From positions 1 to 57,475 of the forward strand of contig CADBQP010000055.1 in assembly GCA_902796835.1 (NCBI GenBank): a stretch of 57,475 bases of DNA, read 5' to 3'. Position 1 is the stretch's first letter, and each line of letters opens with the position of its first letter. This document shows positions 26,466-35,550 of this stretch, in pieces. Below the pieces are notes generated by a model, which saw only the letters and a list, made by a program, of their open reading frames with translations, was not told where the DNA came from and ran no database searches. This stretch comes from an uncultured Bacteroidales bacterium. Lineage in GTDB: Bacteria; Bacteroidota; Bacteroidia; Bacteroidales; Bacteroidaceae. The position numbers were made by a program, and so were the translations under genes.

Positions 26466-28838
26466 ATGCCCACAAACTTAGTTATTGTTGAGTCGCCTGC
26501 CAAGGCGAAGACCATTGAGCGCTTTCTTGGAAAGGACTTTAAAGTGCTTTCGTCGAAGGGTCACATTCGCGACCTTAAGAAGAAGAATTTTGGCGTAGAC
26601 CTCGACACGTTTGAACCTCAATACGAGATACCCTCTGACAAGCGCGCCACCGTGGCCCAACTGCGCAGCGAGGCCCAAAAGGCCGATGCCGTTTGGCTGG
26701 CTTCCGATGAAGACCGCGAGGGAGAAGCCATATCGTGGCACTTGGCCGAGGTGCTCAACCTCGATCCTCACACGGCCCGCCGCATAGTGTTCCACGAAAT
26801 AACGAAACCGGCCATTGAATATGCCATTGAGCATCCTCGCACTATCAACCTGAACCTGGTGGATGCGCAACAGGCTCGCCGTGTGCTCGACCGCCTTGTG
26901 GGCTTCAAGATTTCGCCCATTCTGTGGCGCAAGGTGCGGCCCAACCTTTCGGCCGGGCGCGTGCAGAGCGTAGCCGTGAGGCTGGTAGTGGAGCGCGAGC
27001 GCGAAATTTCAGCCTTCAAGCCCGAATCGGCATATAAAGTGACTGCCGAATTCATGCTGCCCGACAAGCAGACGTTCACAGCCACGTATAGCCAGCGATT
27101 TGCCAGCGCCGCAGAGGTGGAAGCCTTTCTTGAGAAAGCCAAGACACTCGAGTTCAGCATCGCCGAAGTGAGCCAGAAACCCACCAAGCGTGTGCCTGCC
27201 CCACCCTTTACCACCTCAACCCTCCAGCAAGAGGCAGCGCGCAAACTGGGCTACTCCGTTTCGCTCACCATGCGCATTGCGCAGGCGCTCTATGAGGCAG
27301 GACACATTACCTACATGCGAACCGACTCGACCAACCTTTCCTCGCTCTGCATAGGCACCACGGGCAAACTCATTGAAGAGCAGATGGGCAAGCCCTACCA
27401 CAAAGTGCGCCAATACCACACCAATGCTAAAGGCGCGCAAGAGGCCCACGAAGCCATTCGTCCCACCTACATCGATCATGAAAGCATTGAAGGCACGGCG
27501 CAGGAACGCAGGCTCTACGAGCTCATTTGGAAGCGCACCGTGGCCAGCCAGATGGCCGATGCTAAACTCGAAAAGACCACAGCCACCATCAAGGCCAAGG
27601 GGCTCTCGGGCGAATTTACGGCTATGGGCGAAGTGGTGCTGTTCGACGGATTCCTGAAAGTCTATCGCGAAAGTGCAGCCGAAGAAACCGAAGAAACCGA
27701 AAGCCGACTCTTGCCCCACATGCAAAACGGCGAGAAAGTTGACTATACAAACATCGTGGCACAGGAGCGCTATAGCCAGCCACCCACCCGATATAACGAA
27801 GCCGCCCTGGTTCACAAACTTGAGGAACTCGGAATCGGCCGACCCTCCACCTACGCTCCTACCATATCGACCATTCAGCAGCGCGAATACGTAGTCAGGG
27901 GCAGCAACGAGGGCACGGAGACACTCTTCGACGTCGTGACGCTCCAAGGCGGAGAAATCAGTCACTCAAAGCGTCGCGAAATGGTGGGCAACGACCGCGG
28001 CCGACTGGTTCCTACCGACACAGGAGTGGTTGTGAACGACTTCTTGATGGAATACTTCCCCGAAATCATGGACTACAACTTCACAGCCAACGTCGAGAAG
28101 GAATTCGACCAAGTGGCCGCAGGCAACACCAACTGGACCGAAATGATTCGTCACTTCTACAACGAGTTCGACCCTCAAGTGGAGAAGACACTCCACGCCA
28201 AAAGCGAACACCACGTGGGCGAACGCATTTTGGGCACCGACCCCGCTACGGGCAAGACCGTAAGCGTGCGCATAGGGCGATTTGGCCCCATGGTGCAAAT
28301 CGGCAATTCAACCGAAGACAACAACAAGCCTCGGTTCTCCACCCTGAAACGCACACAAAGCATACAAACCATTACGCTCGAAGAAGCGCTCGACCTCTTC
28401 AAACTGCCCCGAAGCATCGGTGAATACGAAGAAAAAGAAATTCTCATCAACGAAGGGAAATTTGGGCCCTACATTCGCCACGACGGAAAATTCATAAGCA
28501 TACCTAAGGAGGAAGACCCCCTTGGCATCAGCCTCGAAAGAGCCATAGAGCTCATCGAAGAAAAGCGACAATCCGATGCCGCCAAACACCTCAAAACCTT
28601 CGACGAAGATGCCGCCCTGCAAATACTGCAAGGACGCTGGGGACCCTACATCGTATATAAAGAAAAGAACTACCGCATCCCGAAGCCCAAACAATCGAAA
28701 ATAGATGAGCTCAGCTACGAAGACTGCATGAAGATTGTAGAGTCTGAAGACAAAAAGACTCCCGAACAAAAGGCTGCCGCAAAAGCCGCCGCCCGCCGTG
28801 CAGCCACAGGAAGAGCCGCCGCAAAAAAGAAAAAATAA
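26466..28838 (+). CDS. topA: DNA topoisomerase I
   Basis: Relaxes negative supercoils by cutting one strand. The 790-residue enzyme opens with the TOPRIM domain (NLVIVESPAKAKTIERFLG), has the acidic motif DEDREGEAISWHLAE and the active-site Tyr near residue 283 (GHITYMRTDSTNLS). The GRVQS segment (SAGRVQSVAVRLV) is conserved. The C-terminal part has repeats of the type FGPYIRHDGKFISIP and WGPYIVYKEKNYRIP rather than Cys4 zinc fingers, then a Lys/Ala-rich tail ending AAAKKKK. That is the usual form in Bacteroidetes. The start at MPTNLVIVES is chosen over an in-frame start 15 codons earlier. The shikimate kinase gene follows after 10 bases. Confidence 0.97.
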   Translation: MPTNLVIVESPAKAKTIERFLGKDFKVLSSKGHIRDLKKKNFGVDLDTFEPQYEIPSDKRATVAQLRSEAQKADAVWLASDEDREGEAISWHLAEVLNLDPHTARRIVFHEITKPAIEYAIEHPRTINLNLVDAQQARRVLDRLVGFKISPILWRKVRPNLSAGRVQSVAVRLVVEREREISAFKPESAYKVTAEFMLPDKQTFTATYSQRFASAAEVEAFLEKAKTLEFSIAEVSQKPTKRVPAPPFTTSTLQQEAARKLGYSVSLTMRIAQALYEAGHITYMRTDSTNLSSLCIGTTGKLIEEQMGKPYHKVRQYHTNAKGAQEAHEAIRPTYIDHESIEGTAQERRLYELIWKRTVASQMADAKLEKTTATIKAKGLSGEFTAMGEVVLFDGFLKVYRESAAEETEETESRLLPHMQNGEKVDYTNIVAQERYSQPPTRYNEAALVHKLEELGIGRPSTYAPTISTIQQREYVVRGSNEGTETLFDVVTLQGGEISHSKRREMVGNDRGRLVPTDTGVVVNDFLMEYFPEIMDYNFTANVEKEFDQVAAGNTNWTEMIRHFYNEFDPQVEKTLHAKSEHHVGERILGTDPATGKTVSVRIGRFGPMVQIGNSTEDNNKPRFSTLKRTQSIQTITLEEALDLFKLPRSIGEYEEKEILINEGKFGPYIRHDGKFISIPKEEDPLGISLERAIELIEEKRQSDAAKHLKTFDEDAALQILQGRWGPYIVYKEKNYRIPKPKQSKIDELSYEDCMKIVESEDKKTPEQKAAAKAAARRAATGRAAAKKKK

Positions 28839-28848
28839 GCTGGCCACC

Positions 28849-29370
28849 ATGAAGTGCACCATACTGATAGGCTACATGTGCGTAGGAAAAACTACCATCG
28901 GACGGGAACTGGCCAAACAAACAGGGCGCATGTTCTATGACCTCGACTGGTACATTGAAGAACGCTTCCGCAAAAAAATTCCCCTCATCTTCGAAGAAGA
29001 AGGCGAGGAGCGCTTCCGAGACATGGAACGCCGAATGCTCCACGAGGTAGCAGAATTTGAGGACATAGTTCTCTCGTGTGGAGGCGGCACACCCTGCTTT
29101 TTCGACAACATGGAATACATGAACTCCGTAGCCCACACCTTCTACCTCAGAGCCACAGCCGAAACCTTGCAGACTCACATTCGAATGAGCCGAGGCCGAC
29201 GTCCTCTGCTCGAGGGGAAAAGCCCTGAAGAACTCGACCAGTTTATCAAGCAACAGCTCGTAGAACGCTCACTTTTCTACGAACAGGCACAACACATCAT
29301 CGACGTCGACGTATTGAGCAACGAGGAAAAAGTAGAAGCCATAGTGGCAAAAATCAGGAAAGGCGAGTAG
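28849..29370 (+). CDS. aroK: Shikimate kinase
   Basis: Phosphorylates shikimate with ATP in aromatic amino-acid synthesis. The 173 residues start with MKCTILIGYMCVGKTT; the P-loop is Gly8 to Thr15. Asp in DLDWYIEE and the Arg in FRDMERRML would bind shikimate, CGGGTP is the family Gly motif, and SRGRRPLL is the lid with its Arg. An in-frame extension of 17 residues overlaps the end of topA and is rejected. Cotranscription with topA is likely. Confidence 0.93.
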   Translation: MKCTILIGYMCVGKTTIGRELAKQTGRMFYDLDWYIEERFRKKIPLIFEEEGEERFRDMERRMLHEVAEFEDIVLSCGGGTPCFFDNMEYMNSVAHTFYLRATAETLQTHIRMSRGRRPLLEGKSPEELDQFIKQQLVERSLFYEQAQHIIDVDVLSNEEKVEAIVAKIRKGE

Positions 29371-29430
29371 ACACACAAAAAAAGCATATTTCTGCCATAT
29401 AAACACAACTTCAAAACGATTTTACGACAC

Positions 29431-31323
29431 ATGCGCAAGTGGAGAATTGAAGATTCTGAAGAACTCTACAACATTAAGGGTTGGGGCGTGAACTATTTTG
29501 GCGTGAACAACAAGGGGCACGTCTATGTAACTCCCACTAAAAGTTCCACCCAAATAGACCTCAAGGAAGTGGTCGACGAGCTTGCCGAACGCGACATTAC
29601 GGCTCCCGTGCTGCTGCGCTTTCCCGACATTCTGAATAATCGCATTGAAAAAACAGCCGAATGTTTCGAGAAAGCCGCTGCTGAATACGACTATAAAGCC
29701 GAGCACTTCATTATTTTTCCCATCAAGGTTAACCAAATGCGCCCCGTGGTAGAAGAAATTATTAGCCACGGCAAAAAATACAACCTGGGCCTTGAAGCCG
29801 GAGCAAAACCAGAATTGCATGCCGTGCTGGCCACTAACATGGACAGCGATAGCCTCATCATCTGCAACGGTCACAAAGATCAGAACTACATAGAGCTGGC
29901 CCTTCTAGCCCAAAAGATGGGCAAGCGAGTTTTCCTGGTCATAGAAAAACTTCCCGAACTTGAAATCATTGCTCGTGCAGCAGAGAAAATCGGCGTGCGC
30001 CCCAACCTCGGCATACGCATCAAACTTGCCTCGTCGGGGGCAGGAAAGTGGGAAGAAAGCGGCGGCGATGCCTCGAAGTTCGGACTCAACTCGAGCGAAT
30101 TGCTTCATGCTCTCGAAATGCTGGAGCAAATGGGACTGCACGACTGCATGAAACTCATACACTTCCACATAGGCAGCCAAATCACCAAAATACGTCGCAT
30201 CAATACCGCCCTGCGTGAAGCCGCACAATACTACGTGCAACTGCGACAAATGGGGTGGAACGTAGAATTTGTTGATACAGGCGGCGGATTGGGCGTAGAC
30301 TATGATGGAACACGCTCGAGCAATTCCACGAGTTCGGTGAACTATTCCATTCAAGAATACGTAAACGACTGTGTCTACAACTTTGTGGAGGCTGCCAACC
30401 GCAACAACATTCCTCACCCTAACATCATCACTGAAGGCGGTCGCTCGCTTACGGCCCACCACAGCGTGCTCATTCTCAATGTGCTCGAAAGTGTTTCGCC
30501 GCCCCTCATGCCCGAGGATTTTCAGCCGGCTGAGACTGACCACCAGCTCGTGAAGGACCTCACCGAAATATGGGACAAACTCTCCACACGCTCCATGCTC
30601 GAAGATTGGCACGATGCCGAAGATATCCGCTCCGAAGCGCTCGACCTCTTCAGACATGGTATCATCGACCTGCGCACCAGGGCACAAATAGAAAGCCTCT
30701 ATTGGAGCATTTCGCGCGAGGTTGATGAACTTACTCACCATATGAAGCATGTGCCCGACGAGTTGCGCTCGCTCGACAGCGCCATGGCCGACAAATACTT
30801 TTGCAACTTCAGCCTCTTTCAGTCGCTCCCCGATGCCTGGGGCATTGACCAGATTTTTCCCATCATGCCCATATCGCGGCTTGAGGAAAAGCCCACACGA
30901 AGCGCCACCCTGCAGGACATTACTTGCGACTCGGACGGAAAAATCTCGACCTACGTCAATCACGACCAGCAAACTACCTACTTGCCACTCCATGCCATCC
31001 GCAAAGGTGAGCCCTACTACATCGGGGTTTTTCTTGTGGGGGCCTATCAGGAAATTCTGGGCAACATGCACAACCTTTTTGGCGACACCAACGCCGTACA
31101 CATCACAGTTGACGGCGATACATACAGCATTGACAAGACCATAGACGGAGAAACCGTGGCCGACGTGCTTGAATACGTGCAATACGACCCCAAACGCCTT
31201 GTGAGAAGACTCGAAACATGGGTGAGCAAGGCAATTAAAGAGGGACGCATCAGCAACGAAGAAGGCAAAGAGTTCATCAGCAACTATCGCAGCGGTCTTT
31301 ACGGATATACATATATAGAATAA
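29431..31323 (+). CDS. speA: Biosynthetic arginine decarboxylase
   Basis: Makes agmatine from arginine, the first step toward putrescine and spermidine. The 630 residues have the family length. The PLP lysine is in [14 protein letters not shown] (near residue 102), the phosphate-binding Gly-rich loop is [12 protein letters not shown], and the barrel segment [19 protein letters not shown] is typical of SpeA rather than of diaminopimelate decarboxylase. The cysteine of the partner active site is probably in DCNG-like segment absent here; I could not place it. The gene stands 60 bases after aroK and is followed by ung after 17 bases. Confidence 0.95.
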   Translation: MRKWRIEDSEELYNIKGWGVNYFGVNNKGHVYVTPTKSSTQIDLKEVVDELAERDITAPVLLRFPDILNNRIEKTAECFEKAAAEYDYKAEHFIIFPIKVNQMRPVVEEIISHGKKYNLGLEAGAKPELHAVLATNMDSDSLIICNGHKDQNYIELALLAQKMGKRVFLVIEKLPELEIIARAAEKIGVRPNLGIRIKLASSGAGKWEESGGDASKFGLNSSELLHALEMLEQMGLHDCMKLIHFHIGSQITKIRRINTALREAAQYYVQLRQMGWNVEFVDTGGGLGVDYDGTRSSNSTSSVNYSIQEYVNDCVYNFVEAANRNNIPHPNIITEGGRSLTAHHSVLILNVLESVSPPLMPEDFQPAETDHQLVKDLTEIWDKLSTRSMLEDWHDAEDIRSEALDLFRHGIIDLRTRAQIESLYWSISREVDELTHHMKHVPDELRSLDSAMADKYFCNFSLFQSLPDAWGIDQIFPIMPISRLEEKPTRSATLQDITCDSDGKISTYVNHDQQTTYLPLHAIRKGEPYYIGVFLVGAYQEILGNMHNLFGDTNAVHITVDGDTYSIDKTIDGETVADVLEYVQYDPKRLVRRLETWVSKAIKEGRISNEEGKEFISNYRSGLYGYTYIE

Positions 31324-31340
31324 CGCACATACCCACACAC

Positions 31341-32003
31341 ATGTACGTAAAGATTGAGCCATCGTGGCAACAAGCCCTGCAGCCGGAGTTTGACAAGCCC
31401 TATTTTGCCGAACTTACAGATTTTGTGCGCCAGGCCTATTCCCAGGGTGCTTGCTATCCGCCAGGCCGGCTCATCTTCAATGCCTTCAACCTTTGCCCAA
31501 TTGACGCTGTCAAGGTGGTGCTCCTCGGACAAGACCCTTATCATGAGCCTGGACAGGCTGAAGGACTATGTTTTTCGGTGGCCGAAGGAGTGCCGCATCC
31601 TCCTTCGCTGCAAAATATTTTCAAGGAAATACAATCCGATTTAGGGCAGCCTGTGCCGCAGAGTGGCAGCCTGAGCCGATGGGCCAGGCAGGGTGTGTTA
31701 CTTCTCAATGCCACACTCACGGTCGAAGCCCATCGTGCAGGGTCGCACCAAAACCACGGGTGGGAGACCTTCACCGATGCCGTCATCAGCCTTCTTAGCC
31801 AAAGGCAAACAGGGCTTGTCTTCATGCTCTGGGGCAGTTATGCCCGTAAAAAGCGTGCACTCATTGACTCTTCGCGACACCTCTGCCTCGAAGCTGCCCA
31901 CCCATCGCCACTAAGCGCCTACCGCGGCTTTTTCGGATGCCACCACTTTTCGAAAGCTAATGCTTATTTGCGCCAAAACGGGAAAACACCCATAGAATGG
32001 TGA
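31341..32003 (+). CDS. ung: Uracil-DNA glycosylase (family 1)
   Basis: Removes uracil from DNA to begin base-excision repair. The 220-residue protein has all family motifs: [22 protein letters not shown] (catalytic Asp in GQDPYH; seen over 22 residues), [10 protein letters not shown], and [22 protein letters not shown] at the end (catalytic His in HPSP). It is complete and unremarkable. It forms a pair with speA. The dUTPase gene at 35102 serves the same aim of keeping uracil out of DNA. Confidence 0.97.
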   Translation: MYVKIEPSWQQALQPEFDKPYFAELTDFVRQAYSQGACYPPGRLIFNAFNLCPIDAVKVVLLGQDPYHEPGQAEGLCFSVAEGVPHPPSLQNIFKEIQSDLGQPVPQSGSLSRWARQGVLLLNATLTVEAHRAGSHQNHGWETFTDAVISLLSQRQTGLVFMLWGSYARKKRALIDSSRHLCLEAAHPSPLSAYRGFFGCHHFSKANAYLRQNGKTPIEW

Positions 32004-32033
32004 AAAAATTCGTTTCGTGAAATAAGTTTTTCA

Positions 32034-32041
32034 TATATTTG
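32034..32041 (+). promoter_or_regulatory. Probable -7 box for the DUF3109 gene
   Basis: TATATTTG fits TAnnTTTG and lies 45 bases before the start at 32087. A TTTC 17 bases upstream (32013-32016) is a weak partner. Confidence 0.45.
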
Positions 32042-32086
32042 TCGGCAAGAAACATCTTAAAACAAATAAAACCCGCTTTTTTGCCG

Positions 32087-32683
32087 ATGCTTCCCCTTTT
32101 ACAAATACAAAACGTTATTCTTTCGCCCGACATAATCACCGAGCACTTTTGCTGCGACCTCAGTATATGCAAAGGCCAGTGCTGCATTGAAGGCGAAAAC
32201 GGAGCGCCCATTACGCTCGACGAAGTGGCGACGCTCGAGACGGCGGCCGAAGAAGTGTGGCCAAGCCTTTCGGCACAGGCGCAGGCCGTCATCGACAGGC
32301 AGGGCGTATGCTATAGCGATGCAGAAGGCGATTTGGTAACCTCTATCGTAGGTGGAAAAGACTGCGTTTTTACAACATACGATGCTCATACCGGTTGCTG
32401 TCTGTGCGCCATAGAAAGAGCTGCAGCCGTGGGGCAGACACAATGCCAAAAACCCATTTCGTGTCAGCTCTACCCCATTCGTGAAAAGCAACTGAGCAAT
32501 GGACTCATTGCCCTCAACTATCATAGATGGTCGGTATGCAAATCTGCCGTTGAAATGGGTAAAAAACTGAAACTTCCCATCTACATCTTCCTTGAAAAAC
32601 CACTCATTCGCCGCTTCGGACAAGAATGGTATGACGAACTGAGCCAAACGGTAAAAGAGTTGAGCCAACAGAAAATTCTATAA
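32087..32683 (+). CDS. DUF3109 family cysteine-rich protein with a repeat-encoded C-terminus
   Basis: A conserved Bacteroidetes protein of unknown function, rich in Cys that probably binds a metal or cluster: FCCDLSICKGQCCIEGENGA near the N-terminus and GCCLCAIERA...CQKPISCQLYPI in the middle. Of 198 residues, the last 15 are unusual: residues 184-197 read ELSQTVK ELSQQKI, two heptads encoded by two 21-base units of the intergenic repeat family (32636-32677). The expected family end (WYDEL) comes just before. So the stop codon seems to have been displaced by the repeat. The start at MLPLLQIQNVIL is preferred to an upstream TTG at 32039. It lies 83 bases after ung. Confidence 0.85.
   Translation: MLPLLQIQNVILSPDIITEHFCCDLSICKGQCCIEGENGAPITLDEVATLETAAEEVWPSLSAQAQAVIDRQGVCYSDAEGDLVTSIVGGKDCVFTTYDAHTGCCLCAIERAAAVGQTQCQKPISCQLYPIREKQLSNGLIALNYHRWSVCKSAVEMGKKLKLPIYIFLEKPLIRRFGQEWYDELSQTVKELSQQKIL
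32636..32677 (+). repeat. 21-base repeat family, site D: two units inside a coding region
   Basis: GAGCCAA occurs at 32641 and 32662, 21 bases apart, in units reading GAACTGAGCCAAACGGTAAA and GAGTTGAGCCAACAGAAAAT. They are in frame with the DUF3109 gene and encode its last 14 residues. Confidence 0.8.
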
Positions 32684-32708
32684 TATCGATTCATAAAACA
32701 TAACCGCC

Positions 32709-34835
32709 ATGAAAAAAATCTACCACACGCTCCTCGTTTTAATTGCCACCTTGGCCGTCAATTTGTTTTCGGCTTCGTCGGCCAGTGCGGCTGCCAACGA
32801 CCTTATATCGGCCCAATATGGGCAAAACTGGATGCGCCTGCAAAGCAAGAATCTGAGCACCTATGTTTGGGCGCTCAATCAAGATGGGCAACCCTCCATT
32901 CTGACTCAGGACGCTGCGAAAGAAAACCAATTATGGTGCTTCGTAGGTAGCACCTCCGGGTTCAAAATCTTCAACCATGCTTTAGGGGAAGAAAAGGCCT
33001 TGGGATATGGAGACGACGGACTCGCAATGGTCGATGCCGACAAGGGGGCCACATTCAGAATCAACACCTCGGCAGGCGATTTCAGCATCGTATGCACGCA
33101 AGACGGCGAAAAGTCTGTGGCTCCTGCCGAAGGAGCCGACAGCCGCCTCATACTGATGGCGGCCAATTCCTCAACCGCTTTGGTCAACGCCCTCGATGCC
33201 AACGGCATGATCTGCATCAAGCCACAAATCACACCAGCCGGCGAGACCGTAGGAGCCTACCACCAAAAAGTGGCTGCCTTCACCTATATCCTTAACGACG
33301 AGAGCTCGGCCTATGCCGACGTTATGGCCACAGGCACAACGCTCCACCTGCCTATGAACACGAAGGTAGAACTTCAATTTGGCAAGTGCTACGCAGGATA
33401 CGAGCTTACAGGCAATTTCAACGGCACACACCCCGCCAAGGACAACTCCACCATAGAACCCACCTTCAAGGAAACCAACGGAAACGTACAGTTTATTTTT
33501 TCTGAAGGAGATGCGCTTGACGGAAGCTACAGCGTGCCCTATCGCATACCGGCCATTGTTCAAGCCAAAAACGGCGATATTATCGTTTTCAGCGACGAAC
33601 GCTATAGCGGCAACGACATTGGACGCATAAAGTCGCCCGCCAAAAGCTACAGAATAGACATCGTGGCCCGTGTCAGCCGCGATGGCGGAAAAACATGGGG
33701 GCCCAAGAAAACCATCCTCAAAGGCAACGGCGACAGGAACAGTCCCATGTGCGGATATGGCGACCCCGCAGTAGTGGCCAATAGCGAGAGCAACGAAATC
33801 CTGCTCATGTGTGTGATGGGAGCCAAGACTGATTACACGTCCTCCACACGTAGCAACCCTATGCGCATTTGCCGCACAATTTTGACCCTCGAAAACGAAG
33901 AGTGGGTAGTCAAATCGAGCGACGACGTAACCGACCAAATATACGGATTTGGGGCATATACTGACAACGGCGCCTTCAACAACCTGCAAAGCGGACTCTT
34001 CTTTACGTCGGGACGCATACTGCAATCTACCAAACGCAAGCAGGGCAATTACTACCGCATCTTTTCGGCACTGCCCACCAAACAGGGAGTATTCGTGCTC
34101 TTTAGCGACGACTTCGGCCAAACATGGCAGGCGCTGGGCGGCAACACCACCAGCCCCATCCCTTCAACCTATGTCACCAACGAGACCAAAGTTGAAGAAA
34201 TGCCAAACGGCAATATCCTAATCAGCATGCGACGCCTCAACGGGCGCGTGGCAAATATCTTCTACTACACAAACTACGACACCCAGGCTGGCCGCTGGGC
34301 AAGCGCAGCAGTGCCCACACAGCCCGGGGCCGACTGCAACGGAGAACTGCTCTTTGTCGATGCCATCAGCCGCACGGGCAACACCTCGGGCAAGCAAATA
34401 AGACTGGCACTGCTCAGCGTGCCCATCGGCACCAACCGATCACAAGTAGGAATCTACCATCGTGAACTTACAGCCACCTCCTACCGTCTACCGAGCACCT
34501 TCATTAACAACTGGAACGGCAATCCCTATATCGTTACCCCGAATGCCTCGGCCTACAGCTCCATGGTGCAACTCGCCGACAACAAAATAGGTTTTGTGTG
34601 GGAAGAGATGGGTAAAGAGCAAGGCACTTTCTCATACAACATAGCCTACCAAACGCTCGACATCTCCACCATCACAAACGGCCGTTACGTAGCCACCGAC
34701 CCACATTCGGGAATCGACGACCCCATCATGATTTCCAAAAAACCACACTCCATCTACGACCTGCAAGGCCGCAGAGTGGAAAATCCAAAAAAAGGACTCT
34801 ACATTGTCGACGGACAAAAGATAATCTTTAAGTAA
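32709..34835 (+). CDS. Exo-alpha-sialidase (GH33-type) with DLQGRR tail
   Basis: Cleaves terminal sialic acid from host glycans outside the cell. A signal peptide (MKKIYHTLLVLIATLAVNLF) leads into an N-terminal beta module of about 240 residues that contains NQLWCFVGSTSGFKIFN, shared with the large sialidase at 20245. The propeller starts with VPYRIPAIVQAKNGDIIVFS (catalytic Arg near residue 279). Asp boxes are SRDGGKTW (about 322) and SDDFGQTW (about 464). The tail has IYDLQGRR and ends GQKIIFK. At 708 residues it lacks the extra 300-residue N-terminal and 380-residue C-terminal parts of the paralogue. It starts 25 bases after DUF3109 and ends before a strong terminator. The Glu and Tyr of the catalytic site were not assigned individually. 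Confidence 0.9.
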   Translation: MKKIYHTLLVLIATLAVNLFSASSASAAANDLISAQYGQNWMRLQSKNLSTYVWALNQDGQPSILTQDAAKENQLWCFVGSTSGFKIFNHALGEEKALGYGDDGLAMVDADKGATFRINTSAGDFSIVCTQDGEKSVAPAEGADSRLILMAANSSTALVNALDANGMICIKPQITPAGETVGAYHQKVAAFTYILNDESSAYADVMATGTTLHLPMNTKVELQFGKCYAGYELTGNFNGTHPAKDNSTIEPTFKETNGNVQFIFSEGDALDGSYSVPYRIPAIVQAKNGDIIVFSDERYSGNDIGRIKSPAKSYRIDIVARVSRDGGKTWGPKKTILKGNGDRNSPMCGYGDPAVVANSESNEILLMCVMGAKTDYTSSTRSNPMRICRTILTLENEEWVVKSSDDVTDQIYGFGAYTDNGAFNNLQSGLFFTSGRILQSTKRKQGNYYRIFSALPTKQGVFVLFSDDFGQTWQALGGNTTSPIPSTYVTNETKVEEMPNGNILISMRRLNGRVANIFYYTNYDTQAGRWASAAVPTQPGADCNGELLFVDAISRTGNTSGKQIRLALLSVPIGTNRSQVGIYHRELTATSYRLPSTFINNWNGNPYIVTPNASAYSSMVQLADNKIGFVWEEMGKEQGTFSYNIAYQTLDISTITNGRYVATDPHSGIDDPIMISKKPHSIYDLQGRRVENPKKGLYIVDGQKIIFK

Positions 34836-34869
34836 GGCCACACACTTTTTTAAACACAAAGACCTCATA

Positions 34870-34913
34870 TTCCCCTGCCCACTTTCAAAGTAAGGCAGGG
34901 GATTATTCTTTTG
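34870..34913 (+). terminator. Terminator of the second sialidase gene
   Basis: TCCCCTGCC (34871-34879) pairs with GGCAGGGGA (34894-34902), with TTATTCTTTTG after it. Confidence 0.85.
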
Positions 34914-35006
34914 CTCTGAAGCTATTGAAAACTAATTGGAAAGAAAGCAAGCCTGCATATTAACGTTTTTTTGAAACTAAAAACACGCTAATCCCGCTTT
35001 TTGCCG

Positions 35007-35014
35007 TAATTTTG
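35007..35014 (+). promoter_or_regulatory. Probable -7 box of the dut operon
   Basis: TAATTTTG fits TAnnTTTG and lies 88 bases before the dut start. The nearest good TTTG (34970-34973) is too far upstream at 33 bases. Confidence 0.45.
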
Positions 35015-35101
35015 TAACGTAAAGTAACATACCCCCTTCCAAAGGCTCCCGCCAACACAAAAAGGAGGCGATGCCTCGACCCCGAAACACAAATATAAAT
35101 C

Positions 35102-35533
35102 ATGCAGATAAAGATAGTAAACCGTTCTCGCCACCCTCTGCCTCAATATGCCACGCCGCAGAGCGCCGGCCTCGACCTAAGGGCTAATCTTGAAAAACCC
35201 ATCACCCTGCGCCCCATGCAACGCTGTCTGGTGCCTACGGGCCTCTACATAGCCCTGCCGCCCGGATATGAAGCACAAGTGCGCCCACGCTCCGGACTGG
35301 CCCTCAAGCATGGCATTGGCGTGCTCAATGCGCCGGGAACCATCGACGCCGACTATCGAGGCGAAATCGGAGTAATACTTATCAACCTGGGACAAGAAAA
35401 CTTTGTGGTGGACGACGGAGAGCGCATAGCCCAAATGGTTATCGCCCGCCACGAGGTGGCACAATGGGAAATTGCAGAAACACTCGACGAGACCGAGCGT
35501 GGAAATGGCGGATTTGGACACAGCGGAATCTAA
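35102..35533 (+). CDS. dut: dUTP diphosphatase
   Basis: Hydrolyses dUTP to dUMP. All five motifs of the trimeric family are present in 143 residues: [44 protein letters not shown] and [11 protein letters not shown]. It heads a conserved Bacteroidetes run with the TPR lipoprotein, the DUF4292 lipoprotein and the EnvC-like protein; the TPR gene begins 17 bases after it. Confidence 0.97.
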   Translation: MQIKIVNRSRHPLPQYATPQSAGLDLRANLEKPITLRPMQRCLVPTGLYIALPPGYEAQVRPRSGLALKHGIGVLNAPGTIDADYRGEIGVILINLGQENFVVDDGERIAQMVIARHEVAQWEIAETLDETERGNGGFGHSGI

Positions 35534-35550
35534 AAGTTTTTACATCCTCT

